A DNA stretch of 26,906 nt, from the NCBI GenBank assembly GCA_003427395.1, contig BFEA01000356.1:946182-973087 (forward strand). The letters are read 5' to 3'. Below are positions 1 to 9,997 of this stretch, piece after piece. The DNA is from Chara braunii. Lineage: Eukaryota; Streptophyta; Charophyceae; Charales; Characeae. A program made the translations under genes and the position numbers. The notes below the pieces were generated by a model. It worked only from the letters and a program-made list of their open reading frames with translations. It did not search any database and had not been told where the DNA came from. The stretch's first letter is position 1; each line of letters opens with the position of its first letter.

Positions 1-483
1 CCTTCTGCAGAAAAGGCAAAAATTATGGTGGTGCATCTTTCCATGTTCCTTGTCCATAGAGAGCCTTGGGGGTTCGCCCTTCTATTCACGATATCCACAA
101 AAGACAAAAATTATTGTGATGAGTCTTGTTTGAAGCAGCAGTTGGTTTTTAATTTGGCTTTGATTCGCAGGTCAAACATAAATCTACCGTCAGACAGAGC
201 CCTGTTGTGCCTTTTGATTTTCCTTTTTCTTTTCTTTTTTTTCTTCTGTTTTTTCTTCTGTCTTTTCTCTCATTTTTTTTCCTCGTTTTTCTTTTCTTTT
301 CTTTTCTTTTCTTTTCTTTTCTTTTTTGGATTAAAACAGGTCCTTCTGCAGAAAAGACAAAAATAATGGTGGTGCATCTTTCCATGTTCCTTGTCCATAG
401 AGAGCCTTGGGGGTTCGCCCCACTATTCACGACATCCACAAAAGACATAAATTATCGTGATGAGTCTTGTTTGAAGCAGCAGT
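1..483. repeat. Tandem duplication, 341-bp period
   Basis: A block starting CCTTCTGCAGAAAAG at position 1 recurs at 342. It stays nearly identical for about 142 bp, through GAAGCAGCAGT, with roughly ten differences by eye. The two copies are separated by a pyrimidine tract. The first copy starts exactly at the window edge, so more copies may lie to the left. Open frames here are carried by the pyrimidine tract and look like chance. No gene is recognised. Confidence 0.9.
216..331 (+). repeat. Pyrimidine tract with (TTTTC)n microsatellite
   Basis: This is almost pure T and C. It becomes a regular CTTTT pentamer array at about 290-326, followed by GGATTAAAACAGG. It separates the two copies of the left-edge duplication. 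Confidence 0.9.
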
Positions 484-504
484 AGGTTAGTGAAGGAGAT
501 AGAC

Positions 505-1140
505 TTCTAGGGTCCCACCTACAGCATTGAGTTTTCTCAACGCTGAGCTTTCTATCACGTGTGGCATGGTGGGACGGAGCTCTGCCGTTGATGTATTGCG
601 ATCTAATGGTACCGAAATACAGGAGAACTATCCATTAGATATTGTTATTTTGTAGAATTTTCCTTTGACGTGAAGCCATTTTGGTTTGGGCGGGAAACCA
701 TTTTCCATTGAGAAAACTACGCTACCGAGGGTAGGGTGCATTTCTCAACTGCAGTGTCTTTCCTTTTTTTTGGTTTTTTAGACATCATTGCATCCTGAAA
801 CGGAGGAACTCTGACAGCTGTGTTTGGCTGTCTGGCATCAAACTCGTTTCCTTTTTTGGGAATGAATGCATTTGGCTATCCACGTTGTCCCTGTCCATTT
901 TACAAATGGTGACATCCTATCTCCTCACCACGGGGAGTATCCCTTTTTCACGATGACATTCGCTCCGACTGTTCCAGACATGTTTCATTTCTCCGAGTTA
1001 CGTTATAATAAAAAACGAGAAAAGCTGTTTCTAGCATTTATTTTCATGTTTTTTATTTCTTGTTTCAAATTTATTAATGTCGAAATGGCGTCACACCATT
1101 ACGTTTTCTAAACTCAACAACGGTAGGTGGGACCAGACCC
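505..1140 (+). mobile_element. Non-autonomous inverted-repeat element, copy 1 (MITE-like)
   Basis: About 635 bp, bounded by the inverted ends GGGTCCCACCTAC on the left and GTAGGTGGGACCAGACCC on the right. A second copy lies in reverse orientation at 15966-16590, and the two align along their whole length. The left end is slightly degraded (TCTAGGG for TCTGG). Just inside it is the stem TTGAG-TTTT-CTCAA. No transposase is encoded; the 81-codon frame at 866-1111 resembles no known protein. I could not find a convincing target-site duplication. The superfamily is unknown. Confidence 0.75.
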
Positions 1141-1222
1141 CTGCTATGTTCCACAGTGTGAAGCACTGTTGGGATTTTTATATTCTAGTGCTCTATTCTA
1201 TTCATCATAAGCTAAACCGGCT

Positions 1223-1751
1223 GAGGCTGCCAGGATAACTCCGGGGACCAAGTCTCACTTCCAGCGGTTTAGTTCCCGTAGCCAGTACTGCACGACACTG
1301 TGTGACTTCGTGTGGCAATGTGCGGCTGGTTGACAAACGACGGGTTAAATCGCAAAAAATAACAGGATTTGAACGTGCTGAATGACAGTAATGATGAAAG
1401 GCCGGTCAGTCTGGTAACCAAGGGTATGGCAGCGACATTGTCGGAAAAAACTTTTAGTTTCTGTGGAAATACAAGACGATGGACGGTCCCCACGTCTAGC
1501 CCGACTGGGGTCAGGCTACGGACGAGGACCGTTCCCTGCGAGTGAAAGAGCTCATTCCGACTATAACAGCCAATGGGAAACCGCTACATAGCAACATTCA
1601 ATCCATTCTGTTCGAAGAAAAACATAACCGACCATGCGCCCTACGATCAATGTGAATCAGCGGTCAGGAAACGTGTCGCACAAAACACAGGGTCCCGAAC
1701 TGAGGACTAAACCGCTGCAAGCGGGACTTGGTCCCGGGTTCCCCGGCCTCT
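1223..1751. mobile_element. Element with ~45-bp terminal inverted repeats
   Basis: The left arm (about 1241-1277) contains GGGGACCAAGTC, then CAGCGGTTTAGT. The right arm (about 1703-1746) contains their complements, ACTAAACCGCTG and GACTTGGTCCC. About 31 of 36 positions match by eye, and weaker similarity (GAGGC/GCCTC) extends both ends outward. The ~425-bp interior has no recognisable coding sequence. It is a probable non-autonomous DNA transposon; the family is unknown. Confidence 0.65.
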
Positions 1752-2400
1752 CTCATATGATTGATGTTAATATAATCTGGTCATTAATAAATAAAAAAAA
1801 AAAAAAAAAAAAAAAAAACTGGCTTTTATGGCCTGCACTACATGACCCCCGCTCCTCTCTAGCACCAGGCCCTCTGGGAAACTAGACCCAAGACAATTCA
1901 CTGCTCGTCCCAGGGTTAAGGCCGGGCAGCTGATAGTAAAGACCTCGGTGGGACCTCCTCCAGAAAAGGACAATATTGCCTCAAACGCGTTCGGGACTGC
2001 TCGTATCAATCGCAGTCTTGCGGACGGCTGATTCAAAACAAAAACAAAATAAAAAAAGAAAAGAAAAAAGAAAGAAAGAAAGAACTATTCAAACAGCCAT
2101 CTGCATCCCTAACATTGCAAGTTAAAAAAAAAACAACAAAAAAAAAAAAAGCAAAAAAAAAAAAGAAAATGCAAGTTCACCTACGTGCCTCCACTGACCA
2201 GCGGAACTGCAGAGGGTGTGGCGAGCAGGGAGAGAAGCCACAGAAGAGCAGCGGCTATGGGGACTAGGGAGAGAATGAGCTCGTCCCAGTAGCACTGCCA
2301 ATTTTTAACAAGACGGTCCTGATTTAGGCTACCAGAGTGGCCGGGACCACTTGCCGGGCCGGGCCAGAAAAAGACAAAAGTAGATTTTTTTTTTTTTTTT
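1752..2400. other. A-rich low-complexity DNA, no gene seen
   Basis: This stretch holds an A-run of about 25 bp (1795-1819), a GAAA-rich stretch (2055-2085), interrupted A-runs (2126-2168) and a T-run (2385-2401). The A-runs could be remnants of retroposed tails, but no SINE or LINE body was recognised. No open frame outside the homopolymers is convincing. Confidence 0.6.
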
Positions 2401-3100
2401 TGGTAAGGAATTTTGATGTTACCCTGAGGGAAAAGTTGTTCAACTTAGTTAGATGTTGTTTAATTTTCTGACCGCTGAGGGTAATTGAGGGCTAAGTTCT
2501 GATAGCTATGGAGGCAAATTGGACTTAATTAGGGTCTTGCTCCACTGCAATTGACTCTAGAAAAAAGTATAGAGGAGTTGGTGTATGCGTAGGGTGTATG
2601 CACGATTAGAGTTTTCGTTGGGTGAATGCAGGACTAGAGTTTGGCCTGTGATGGGCGTATGTGTCGACGATTGAGAGTCTAATTAGGGTTCCCCCTCTAA
2701 TTAGGGATACTTAGGTTCCCTAGGTTGTAGCGGTACATGTGGGGATAGGAACTATTCATTGCAGGTTGTGACGGTGGGGTGGGTTTTGCTATGGCTGGGG
2801 TTAAGCCTGGCCGGTGAGCCTGGCTCATCCCTGCGACCCATAGCTATTTATGTGAGGGACGCTGGGCCTGATTCCCAGCTTGTAATGGTAAGACTCCATT
2901 TGTTATAATTAAAAAAAAATAAAAAAATTCTACATAACATACCTTTTCCGGGAACGTTTTGGATTTTGTTCTTTTTCTTCTGCTGGACATTCCCTGGCCC
3001 TTGCACGGATGGGCCGCCCGGGGAACCGAGTTGATCCGGGCGACTCGGCTGGTAGCCCAGGTCTTGATCTAATTCAATTCCCTCTGCTGCTGGTCATGGC
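2401..3100. other. Unclassified intergenic DNA
   Basis: No coding sequence is recognised. The stretch contains several TAATTAGGG-type repeats (about 2680-2705), a hairpin at 2861-2879 described separately, and an A-rich tract at about 2909-2928. The TTATAATT plus A-run following the hairpin resembles the arrangement near 15790-15830, so a shared but decayed repeat family is possible. Confidence 0.4.
2855..2879 (+). other. Short hairpin, copy 1 (GCTGGG / CCCAGC)
   Basis: AGGGAC is followed by a 6-bp stem, GCTGGG (2861-2866) and CCCAGC (2874-2879), around a 7-base loop. A sister sequence at 15701-15725 has the same preceding AGGGAC, the same stem and loop lengths, and a compensatory pair change. 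Confidence 0.5.
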
Positions 3101-3142
3101 GAGGGGGTGGGGGGCGAGGGGGTGGGGGCCGAGGGGGGGGGT
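3101..3142 (+). other. G-tract cluster (potential G-quadruplex)
   Basis: Six runs of five or more G are separated by TG, CGA or CCGA within 42 bases. This satisfies the usual G3+ N1-7 quadruplex pattern several times over. TAATTCAATTC lies before it and TTGAATTGAAT after it, so AT-rich inverted flanks bracket the G-rich core. Confidence 0.7.
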
Positions 3143-3221
3143 TGAATTGAATAGGCTGCTGAAGCTCTGAACCTCCTGGAGGTGCCTGCGAATAGTCTGA
3201 CGAATGTACCCCACCCCCCGC

Positions 3222-3273
3222 CCCCTTTTTTACAGCCAAAGGTTGTCGGACTATTCACTGCTGAATGCACCCC
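3222..3273 (+). repeat. ~50-bp direct repeat flanking the LTR element, left copy
   Basis: The sequence from CCCCCTTTTTTACAGCC to GCACCCC sits directly against the 5' LTR. A second copy directly abuts the 3' LTR at 13194-13243. About six substitutions and one 3-base gap separate them. A normal Ty3/gypsy target duplication is 4-6 bp, so this is not a simple one. Confidence 0.75.
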
Positions 3274-4653
3274 TGTAATGACCCGCCAAAAACACAGACT
3301 GAGAACACTGCTGATTTCTGGGATTTGCCGCTGGAATGAATGCCTTGCTGAAATTCCCGCATTCTACTTTGATTTCCATGTCTGTTTGTGTGTGCGTGCC
3401 TGCTGGTTTGCATGCCTGTCTGAGTGCTTGTCGGCTGAGTGTGTGTGTGACCCGCAAGGGTACTTGTTGGTTGAAAGGCCCCGCAGGGCCGGTACTTACC
3501 TGTGGCAGTGACTGTGAAGGGTTGCAGGGGGGAAAACACTCGAGGAGCGGGAGCAGGCCCGCGGCACTTAGAGCAGAGGGGAAAAACACTCAAGTAGCAG
3601 GTAGGCCGGTACCACTGAAATAGTGCTGGAAGCGTCGGGTACTGGAGGCCGAGCAGAAGAAGACAAAAAGTTGGCATTTTAGAGGCCCAGTAGCGGTAGG
3701 CTAGAGGTAGGCCGGTACCAGTCCAAGTAGCCCGGGTCTAGGGCCTGTCGGGAGTATAGCAGAGCCTGCAATGATGTTTCCCTCCGAAAGGGAGGAGGTA
3801 CCGGTTGCTGGGAGGCCGCTCGGCCTAGGAAGTCACTGCCCAGGAGGCCAGTAGGCCGCCATATCTTCCGGAGGAGCAAGAAGCTCCTCCTCATTTGCGG
3901 TATGCAAGGATTGGCGACATGCTGCTGGAGCACAGCGCTGGCTGATACAGCGCTGCTTGGAGGTGAAGGGCAGCTGGCGCTCAGCCTGGCTATGGCGAGC
4001 AGCCCAGCCTGAGGAGGAAGGAGAAGGGGGGGAAGGAGGAGAGTGACGAGGCACCTACCTGGCTATGGTGGACACCGTCTTCATCACCTTGTTGGGCGCT
4101 GCATCTGGAAGGCCCCTGTTGGGGTAGTGAAGCTCAAGGAAGCTCGAGGCAGAGTCAGGCATGGCGGATCAGTCAGCAGCGGCATAGCTGCTTTGGGTTG
4201 TCCTTTGGACAGGAGCGCAGCACCATAGCTGCTTTGCGTTGTCCTTTGGACAGGAGGGCAGGGCCCTCAGTAGTCCGCCATAGCCTATGCATGTGAGAGG
4301 AGGCAGAAGGAGGGAAGCCATAGCTATGGTGGACTTGTTGTTGTTGTTGTTGATGAGTCAGCAGTAAGAGGGAACTTCGGATATTGATTCTGGTTCATCC
4401 ACTCATTGTTATTATTATTGTTGGGAGAAGAATAAGATTGGCGAAGTGAAGGAGGAGGAGGAAGGTGGAGAGAGAAGGGGGAATTGTCATTGGTCTTGCT
4501 GGTGTACATCTTCTTCTTCTTCTTCTTCTTCTTCTTCTTCTTTCTCTATCCTCTGGTCTCTATCTCTTTGCAAGTGCTTTCATTTCTTTCGCAATTCGGT
4601 GGCATTGTCTTTCATTGTGAATTTGCACTTTGGGAATGACCAGGATCGTAACA
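3274..4653 (+). repeat. 5' LTR, 1380 bp
   Basis: Starts TGTAATGACC and ends GGATCGTAACA, giving the usual TG...CA ends, and pairs with 11771-13193. Internal short repeats include GGTAGGCCGGTACCA twice (3601 and 3710 region), a duplicated TTGTCCTTTGGACAGGAG block (4198-4258), (GTT)n at 4334-4352 and (CTT)n at 4509-4542. It should contain the promoter and the polyadenylation site, but I see no clear TATA box. Confidence 0.93.
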
Positions 4654-5915
4654 ATTGGTATCGGAGCGGACTTACTTGCTAGCGAGAGGTGTTAGTCACC
4701 GTCAACCTAATTCCGAATTAGGTTAGGGCTAACCTAATCTCGGATTAGGGTTGGGAAGTTAGGGTTAAGCGGGGCAGTGAGGTATGTGGATACTGCCCCC
4801 ACCTGGTTCGGTCATGTAGGGTCGACATCAGACCTAACCAGGTTGCTTGAGTGATTGGATGGGGTGGCGGGACACAAAGGAGGCTGATTGGAGTAAGCGA
4901 GAGGGAGTAGAGAGTGAGAGGTACTAGCACCTGGAATCTGCACTTCAAGAAGACATTGAGTGACTTTTGGGCTGCATCGAAGAGCTGCAAGTTGCTACTT
5001 TGGTCTTCAGAAATCGGCGGGGGATCCGGCGTTGCAACAGGGGTGTAGGAAGGCCCTCTTAGTCATGCTAGGACGCTTCGTGTAGTGGTAGCTAGGGGTC
5101 AGGAGGACTTATGAGAGAGGGGGGTGAGTCGTTATCCATCTTTGGAGGCCGGGCCTCACAGGTAAGTGTTGTGTGACCTGGTTATGCCCGTGGGAGGTGG
5201 CTTGGTGCTTCATGGCCTGTTGGGGTGTGCTGGGCTCTCTTCCTCTTCTCTGCGGTCTTGGTTGTGTGTGTGAGCATGTGGATTGCTTTCTCACCTGATG
5301 GATGGATGGATGATGTATCTGTTCTTAATGACATATCTTTCTACGGTGCAATGTCTTTTCATTTATGGATGGCTGTAGGGGTAAGTTTTTGCTGAAAGTT
5401 GTCTTTTCCTTTTCAGTACGGTAGAGGCAGTTTGGGACTGACTTGGTACACCTATCTCGTTGGTCCTGGTCCACGACCTACTTGGGACCTTCGGGACTCA
5501 GTGGGACCAGGCCCAACGGGACAGAACCTTTTGGGCCCAAATCTGTTGCCGTCAATGCATCTCTTTGCTGTGCTGAATTTGGGGGACATACGGCTAGCAA
5601 GGGCATTCCTTTCAAGGGGATCTTGACTGGGCTTACCGCATGTTATCACATACTACCCCGCGTCTGGCTCGACGATCGTCTGCACCCCTCGAAATCTCCA
5701 TTGCTGCAGTTAGTTTTCTTCGGCTGATTTATTGTGGTACATGTACCTTGTCAGGTTAGACAAGAGGGAATCTCCAGCTAATTTGATCAGGCCCGTTCGA
5801 TAAGTCAGACCTCTCTTCCGTTTTATTTTTTTTTATTCTTTTTATTCTGCTGCGTGCCATTCTCTAAGTCCAAATGAATTGCCGCTCCGACTAGGAGTTC
5901 TACCTTCTAATCTTT
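4654..5915 (+). other. Long untranslated leader of the retroelement
   Basis: About 1.26 kb lies between the 5' LTR and gag with no convincing coding sequence. Just after the primer site are two adjacent palindromes. AACCTAATTC and GAATTAGGTT (4704-4724) form perfect 10-bp arms around one base. A similar pair, AACCTAATC and GATTAGGGTT, lies at 4731-4753. Their position suits an RNA packaging or dimerisation structure, but that is inference. A (GATG)n stretch lies near 5297-5314. Confidence 0.7.
4656..4669 (+). other. Primer-binding site (tRNA-iMet type)
   Basis: TGGTATCGGAGC begins two bases after the 5' LTR. It differs at one position from TGGTATCAGAGC, the complement of the 3' end of plant initiator methionine tRNA, which primes minus-strand synthesis in most plant gypsy elements. 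Confidence 0.85.
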
Positions 5916-5952
5916 GTGATTTACTGTTTGTTTCTTTTATCTGAATTATCTA

Positions 5953-6698
5953 TGTTCGGTATTGAGACGCGTGCGCAGAAAGCGGAAGGAGAGAGAAGGG
6001 AGAGAGAAAGTGTTCTTTTTGAGAGTGTGAGGAAGGGTAAGAGGAGTGTTCGTCCAAAAGTGAGCAGAGTGCGGACCCCTCTTGAGAGATCTACGGACAC
6101 CCTATCCTCCGGCATGACAGACATCACGATCGAGCAATGGAAGGCCATGTTGGACGCAGCGGCCAAGAACGAGAAACCTTTTTTTCAGAAACTATATGAG
6201 GACGCTACACACAGAGAGAGGGAGGCAGAGGCAGCAGTCAGAGCCACAAATATTTCTGAACAGGTGACCCTCCTCGCGGTTCCGAAATCGAACGATGACC
6301 GGTTCCGAGAGAAGATAGTTGCTGTCGTAGCAGCCTTGGTTCGACTGCGGACCCTGGAAGACCTTGAGTATCGTGTGATAGCCCTGGAGCATCGGAATCA
6401 AGAGTTGCAGGCTGAGATAGTCAGCCTCAAACAGTCCCAACTGTCTGCCCCCTGTCCTCCTAACCCTCAACCCACTGCAGTCCCACTCTCTCAACCTAAC
6501 ACAGTCCTCATGACGAGAGAAAGTGGAACTGTGACGAGCGCAGGAACCGGTGCCAGCTCCTCAAGCGGCAGCGCCGGTAGTTCTGCACTGGTCATAGTCC
6601 CAAATGCAGGAACATCAACCCAAAACGCCATAGTTCTTACCGGGGTACAGTGCAACGGTCCCGTAGTGGACAAGCGGGTTGGCCACTCTGTCGTCTAA
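5953..6698 (+). pseudogene. gag: gag, N-terminal part (broken)
   Basis: The open frame contains ATG codons at 5953 and 6114. The second, reading MTDITIEQWK, is the likelier start because the protein becomes ordered from there. Acidic and helical sequence (FFQKLYEDATHREREAEAA, then a heptad-like LEDLEYRVIALEHRNQELQ) suggests a coiled coil at roughly residues 75-110 from the second start. A low-complexity Pro/Ser/Thr/Gly linker follows. The frame ends at 6696-6698, while the capsid region continues in another frame, so a frameshift separates them. Together they would have been the structural protein of the virus-like particle. No sequence motif alone proves the N-terminal assignment; position before the capsid-like region does. 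Confidence 0.65.
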
Positions 6699-7890
6699 GT
6701 ACGACGGGAAAGGGGATATCACCTTTTGGATTAGCTCCATGCGCTCATACTTCGAGGTGCTGCGAACACCGCAGGACGACCGAAGTATGATCATGGGCAC
6801 TAATACTGAGCCCGTCGTATGGAGTTTCATAGAACTCCAAGATGTTACAGCAGGTTATGAGAGGATTGACCTGACCGAGTGGCTGAAAGTGACTCCTGTA
6901 CGTACTCTCGAGGACCTCCTCATCACGCAGTATCAAGATAAGCACGTTGCGCTCAAGGCAAGACTGAAGCTCGAGGCCCTCAATGGCCAAACATGGAGGA
7001 CCTCAATGCAGGCTTTGGAACAACACTTGACTGGTCTGTTCATCACTCCAAACCTGGGATTGACCGACGTGTCTTGCATGGATGTAGTCATGGAAGTGGC
7101 CCCTAAAGAATACCTCTCCCTGCTAGGACTCAAAGACCATACCACCTAGCGAGAGCTACTGGCAGATCTAGTCAACCTAGAGGCCAAGGACCTCGTCAGG
7201 CGTACAAAGGCACCCGCTGCAGGCAGAAGATCACAACGCAAGCGGTACGGAAGCAGCAACCAGCTTGCCCTGCATGAACATCGGGAGGCTGAAGATCCGT
7301 CCTACGCGGATGATCTATCTCTGGATGACGATCTAGAGCCGGACTCCGATATGGGCTGTTCTACATCAACCATTGAGTTTGACGTGAAAGAAGAAAAAAA
7401 ATTGAATGCATTCAAAAAGACTGCTTCAAGCAAGGGGCCTAACCATGGTTCGGAAAAGGGAACTATAGCACACCTCCCCAAGAATGCAAAGATCCCTGAG
7501 AAACCGTAGGATGCTTCTACCAAGCCTTGGGCAGCCTTCCGCATCAGTCAAAAATAATGGGAAAGAAGATTCAAACTGCGCGTGTGCTTGCATTGTCAAA
7601 AGTCTGGGCATGTTGTGCAGGATTGTTATCGTCGGCAGGGAAACAGCCAGAGGGCGTAGAAGAGTTATCAGCACTCTCTACAGCAAGGGGAACAGTCAGT
7701 TGCAGGCCCCTCCAAGGAGCCTGGATCTGATCAACAACCTACTCTTGAAGCCCAAACTGATGCTGAATCCAAAGCTTGTGCAGTCCAAGTACGTTACACT
7801 GAGCCTTGGGAAGAGACCAAGGAAGTTGACTTCCACTCTCACCTGGAACATTGGCTGCAGCTCAAGCAGCAACGCCGTGTTCAAGGGAGT
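6667..7890 (+). pseudogene. gag: gag capsid-like region and zinc knuckle (broken)
   Basis: This frame opens with KYDGKGDITFWISSMRSYFE and continues with a helical region like that of retrotransposon gag proteins, ending about 7149. After a TAG at 7147 the same frame continues through an acidic, basic and Ser-rich linker to a CCHC zinc knuckle at 7585-7626 (CLHCQKSGHVVQDC, spacing C-X2-C-X4-H-X4-C), the RNA-binding nucleocapsid motif. Further stops lie at 7507, 7555 and 7657. The frame then runs without a break into the protease, so gag and pol were probably one reading frame. Joined to the N-terminal part it is a typical gypsy gag of about 500-600 residues. Confidence 0.8.
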
Positions 7891-8232
7891 GTGGAGCTAA
7901 CCTTCTTTAAGCTATTCATTAACCGCCGATACATCTGTGTGTTGATTGATAGTGGCGCAACGACTAACTTCTTTTCTCCTAACGGGATTCGTAAGGCGGG
8001 TCTGCGAATGAAGCAAGTGGAGCTGCAGAACCCTTGTCAGACCCAGGTGGGTAACCAAGAGGTTGTCACCTCAACACATGCTGTTAAAGGTATGCGCGCC
8101 ACTTTTGACAAGGATCGCACTGTCACACATGAGCTGAACTTTTATGTCATGGACAAGTGTCCGTTCGACGCGGTCATTGGTTTGGGCTGGTTAAAGGCTC
8201 ATTACCTAAGGACCATGTGGGCGGATAATTAG
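7891..8232 (+). pseudogene. pol: pol aspartic protease domain
   Basis: A retropepsin-like domain that would have cut the gag-pol polyprotein. The catalytic motif is LIDSGATTNFFS, with Asp at 7948-7950. The hydrophobic AVIGLGWLKAHY near the end matches the second conserved strand of gypsy proteases. At 114 residues it is about the normal size. It continues from gag in the same frame with no start codon of its own, as expected for a polyprotein. A TAG at 8230-8232 breaks it from reverse transcriptase. Confidence 0.88.
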
Positions 8233-9369
8233 TTCGTGGTGCGTGATGCCAAGGGAAACGAGCTTACCGTTCTATTGGACGAGACGCGTGAGTCCCCTGT
8301 GACTCTTTTGAATGCAAACAAATTTTGCAAATCAATGCGCAGGCGCAAGGAAGTTGAGCATGCACATGTAGCTCTTGTAAAGCCTCTTCATGTGCCTTCT
8401 ACTTTTGCTGCATTTTCAACCTCGGAAAGTAAATCTACTTCTACCACCTCTACTTCTATTTCATCTACTTCTACTATGAATAATCACTCTACTTCTGATC
8501 CAAGTACTTCGATTCCAGTTGTAATTGCTGTAAATTCTCGATCTGATTTTCTTTCTCCTGATGACGATGATCCTCCACCGGAAGTCCCAATAAACATTCG
8601 CCGACTATTAGATCGATTCCCTGAAGTTCTAGCCGAACCTCGTGGAGTTCTCGAGCGTCCGGTCAAACACAAGAACGAGATAATAGAAGGGAGTGTTCCT
8701 CCAAAAGGTTGCGTCTACCGTATGGGACAAGGTGAGTTGGAGGAGTTGAGGAGATAAATTGATGACATGATCGATCGTGGATGGATTAGGCCTAGTGAGT
8801 CTGAGTTCGGTGTACCTGTCTTGTTTGTACCAAAGAAAGGAGACAAACTCCGGATGTGTATTGACTATTGTGGCCTCGATCGAATCACCAGAAAAAATGT
8901 TTATCCTTTGCCTCGCATAGATGATCTGCTAGATGTTGGAGGTGGATGCAAGGTCTTCTCCAAGATCGACCTCAAATCTGGCTACCACCAGATTGAAGTT
9001 GATCCGAGCGACCATCACAAAACCGCATACAAGACTCGTGATGGGCTGTATGAATTCATCGTTATGCCCTTCGGCTTGACGAATGCACCAAGCACATTTC
9101 AGTGCCTCATGGACAAGGTTCTCCGCCATCAGCTGAACAGGTTTCTTGTTGTTTACCTCGATGACATTCTGATTTTCAGCAAGTCCATGGAAGAGCACGT
9201 CAAGCACCTTGAGGAGGTATTGCAGATCCTCAAGGAGGCACATCTGCACCTCAACTTAGAGAAATCTGAGTTTGGAAGGGACAGCGTCATCTATCTTGGG
9301 TACCGGTTGTCTGCAAATGGCCTTGAGCCGGAGGCAACCAAGGTTGAGGTCATACGAAAGTGGCCTTAA
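8233..9369 (+). pseudogene. pol: pol reverse transcriptase domain
   Basis: RNA-directed DNA polymerase that would copy the element's RNA. A Ser/Thr-rich linker (8410-8510) is followed by INIRRLLDRFPEVLAEP, the usual entry to gypsy reverse transcriptase. Fingers and palm motifs follow: GWIRPSESEFGVPVLFVPKK, YPLPRIDDLL, FSKIDLKSGYHQI, MPFGLTNAPSTFQ. The catalytic YLDD is at 9154-9165. In-frame stops lie at 8755 (between ELRR and IDDM) and at 9367. All pieces stay in one frame, so the damage is point mutation rather than rearrangement. The YCGL at 8867 replaces the commoner YRxL motif. Confidence 0.93.
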
Positions 9370-9804
9370 CCGGCAAACGTACGCGAACTGCATTCTTTTC
9401 TGGGTTTTGTCTCGTACTATCGGAAGTTTGTGCCCAAATTTTATGTCACTGCTCACCCACTCTCGAGACTAACAAGTAAGAATGTTGCCTATGCGTGGTG
9501 TGAGAAATGTGAGACTGCATTCCAAGCCTTGAAAGAGGCATTGGTGAGTCATCTTGTGCTCCACATTGTCGATCCCAACCTCACGTTCGTGGTTACTACG
9601 GACGCGAGCCAGTTTGGGATTNGTGCAGTGNTGCAACAAGATGATGGTGATGGCCTGCGTCCGCTCGAATATTACAGCAAACGCATGCCCAGCCACAAGG
9701 TAGTTACCTCCACATACATGCGTGAGCTCTACGCCTTGCGCGAGGCGCTCACACATTGGAAGCACTACCTCTTGGGTCGTCACTTCAAGGTCTACTCAGA
9801 TCAT
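9370..9804 (+). pseudogene. pol: pol connection and RNase H domain, first part
   Basis: Continues the pol frame after the stop at 9367. LHSFLGFVSYYRKFVP is the standard connection motif after gypsy reverse transcriptase. RNase H follows: the first catalytic Asp in TTDAS (9601-9603), Glu in RELYALREAL (9724-9726), and Asp in VYSDH (9799-9801). RNase H would remove the RNA strand of the RNA-DNA hybrid. Two N bases at 9622 and 9631 fall in the stretch after the first Asp. The domain is cut immediately after SDH by an AT-rich insert. Confidence 0.88.
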
Positions 9805-9997
9805 ATCATATATTTATACTATAGATATATATGTACATGAATTAATATCTATTTTAAGTTTTATAAAAAAAAGGATCCTTGTAAATCCACATAATATTTT
9901 GCAAATTTTGAGGTCTATGAGTAATCCAAGGATACTCATCAATAATGGACCATAAAAACAATCAATATAAGATACAAATTTAGTTCTTTCCTCTAGA
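9805..9997 (-). other. AT-rich insert, probable plastid matK fragment
   Basis: About 190 bp of roughly 75% A+T interrupts RNase H, with composition unlike either side. Read on the minus strand it gives LEERTKF (9976-9996), then CFYG, then after a one-base shift IDEYPWI, and finally LQNIMWIYKDPF (about 9869-9904). Plastid matK, the group II intron maturase, has a region with LERT...FYGK followed about 20 residues later by a W-[LIF]-[FY]-K-D-P-F motif. The order and spacing fit. It is therefore probably a nuclear insertion of plastid DNA. Recognition is from memory of the family, without alignment. An unrelated AT-rich repeat is the alternative. Confidence 0.42.

Noticed and set aside
25-485. 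Three overlapping frames of 92-113 codons at the left edge
   Set aside because: All pass through the TTTTC tract on one strand or the other and duplicate with the tandem repeat; no start context or homology.
866-1111. An 81-codon gene inside the 630-bp element
   Set aside because: The second copy of the element does not keep the frame, and the sequence resembles no known protein.
6667-6698. Programmed ribosomal frameshift within gag
   Set aside because: The frame change falls inside gag rather than at a gag-pol border, and the element has many other disabling changes, so a decay mutation is more likely.
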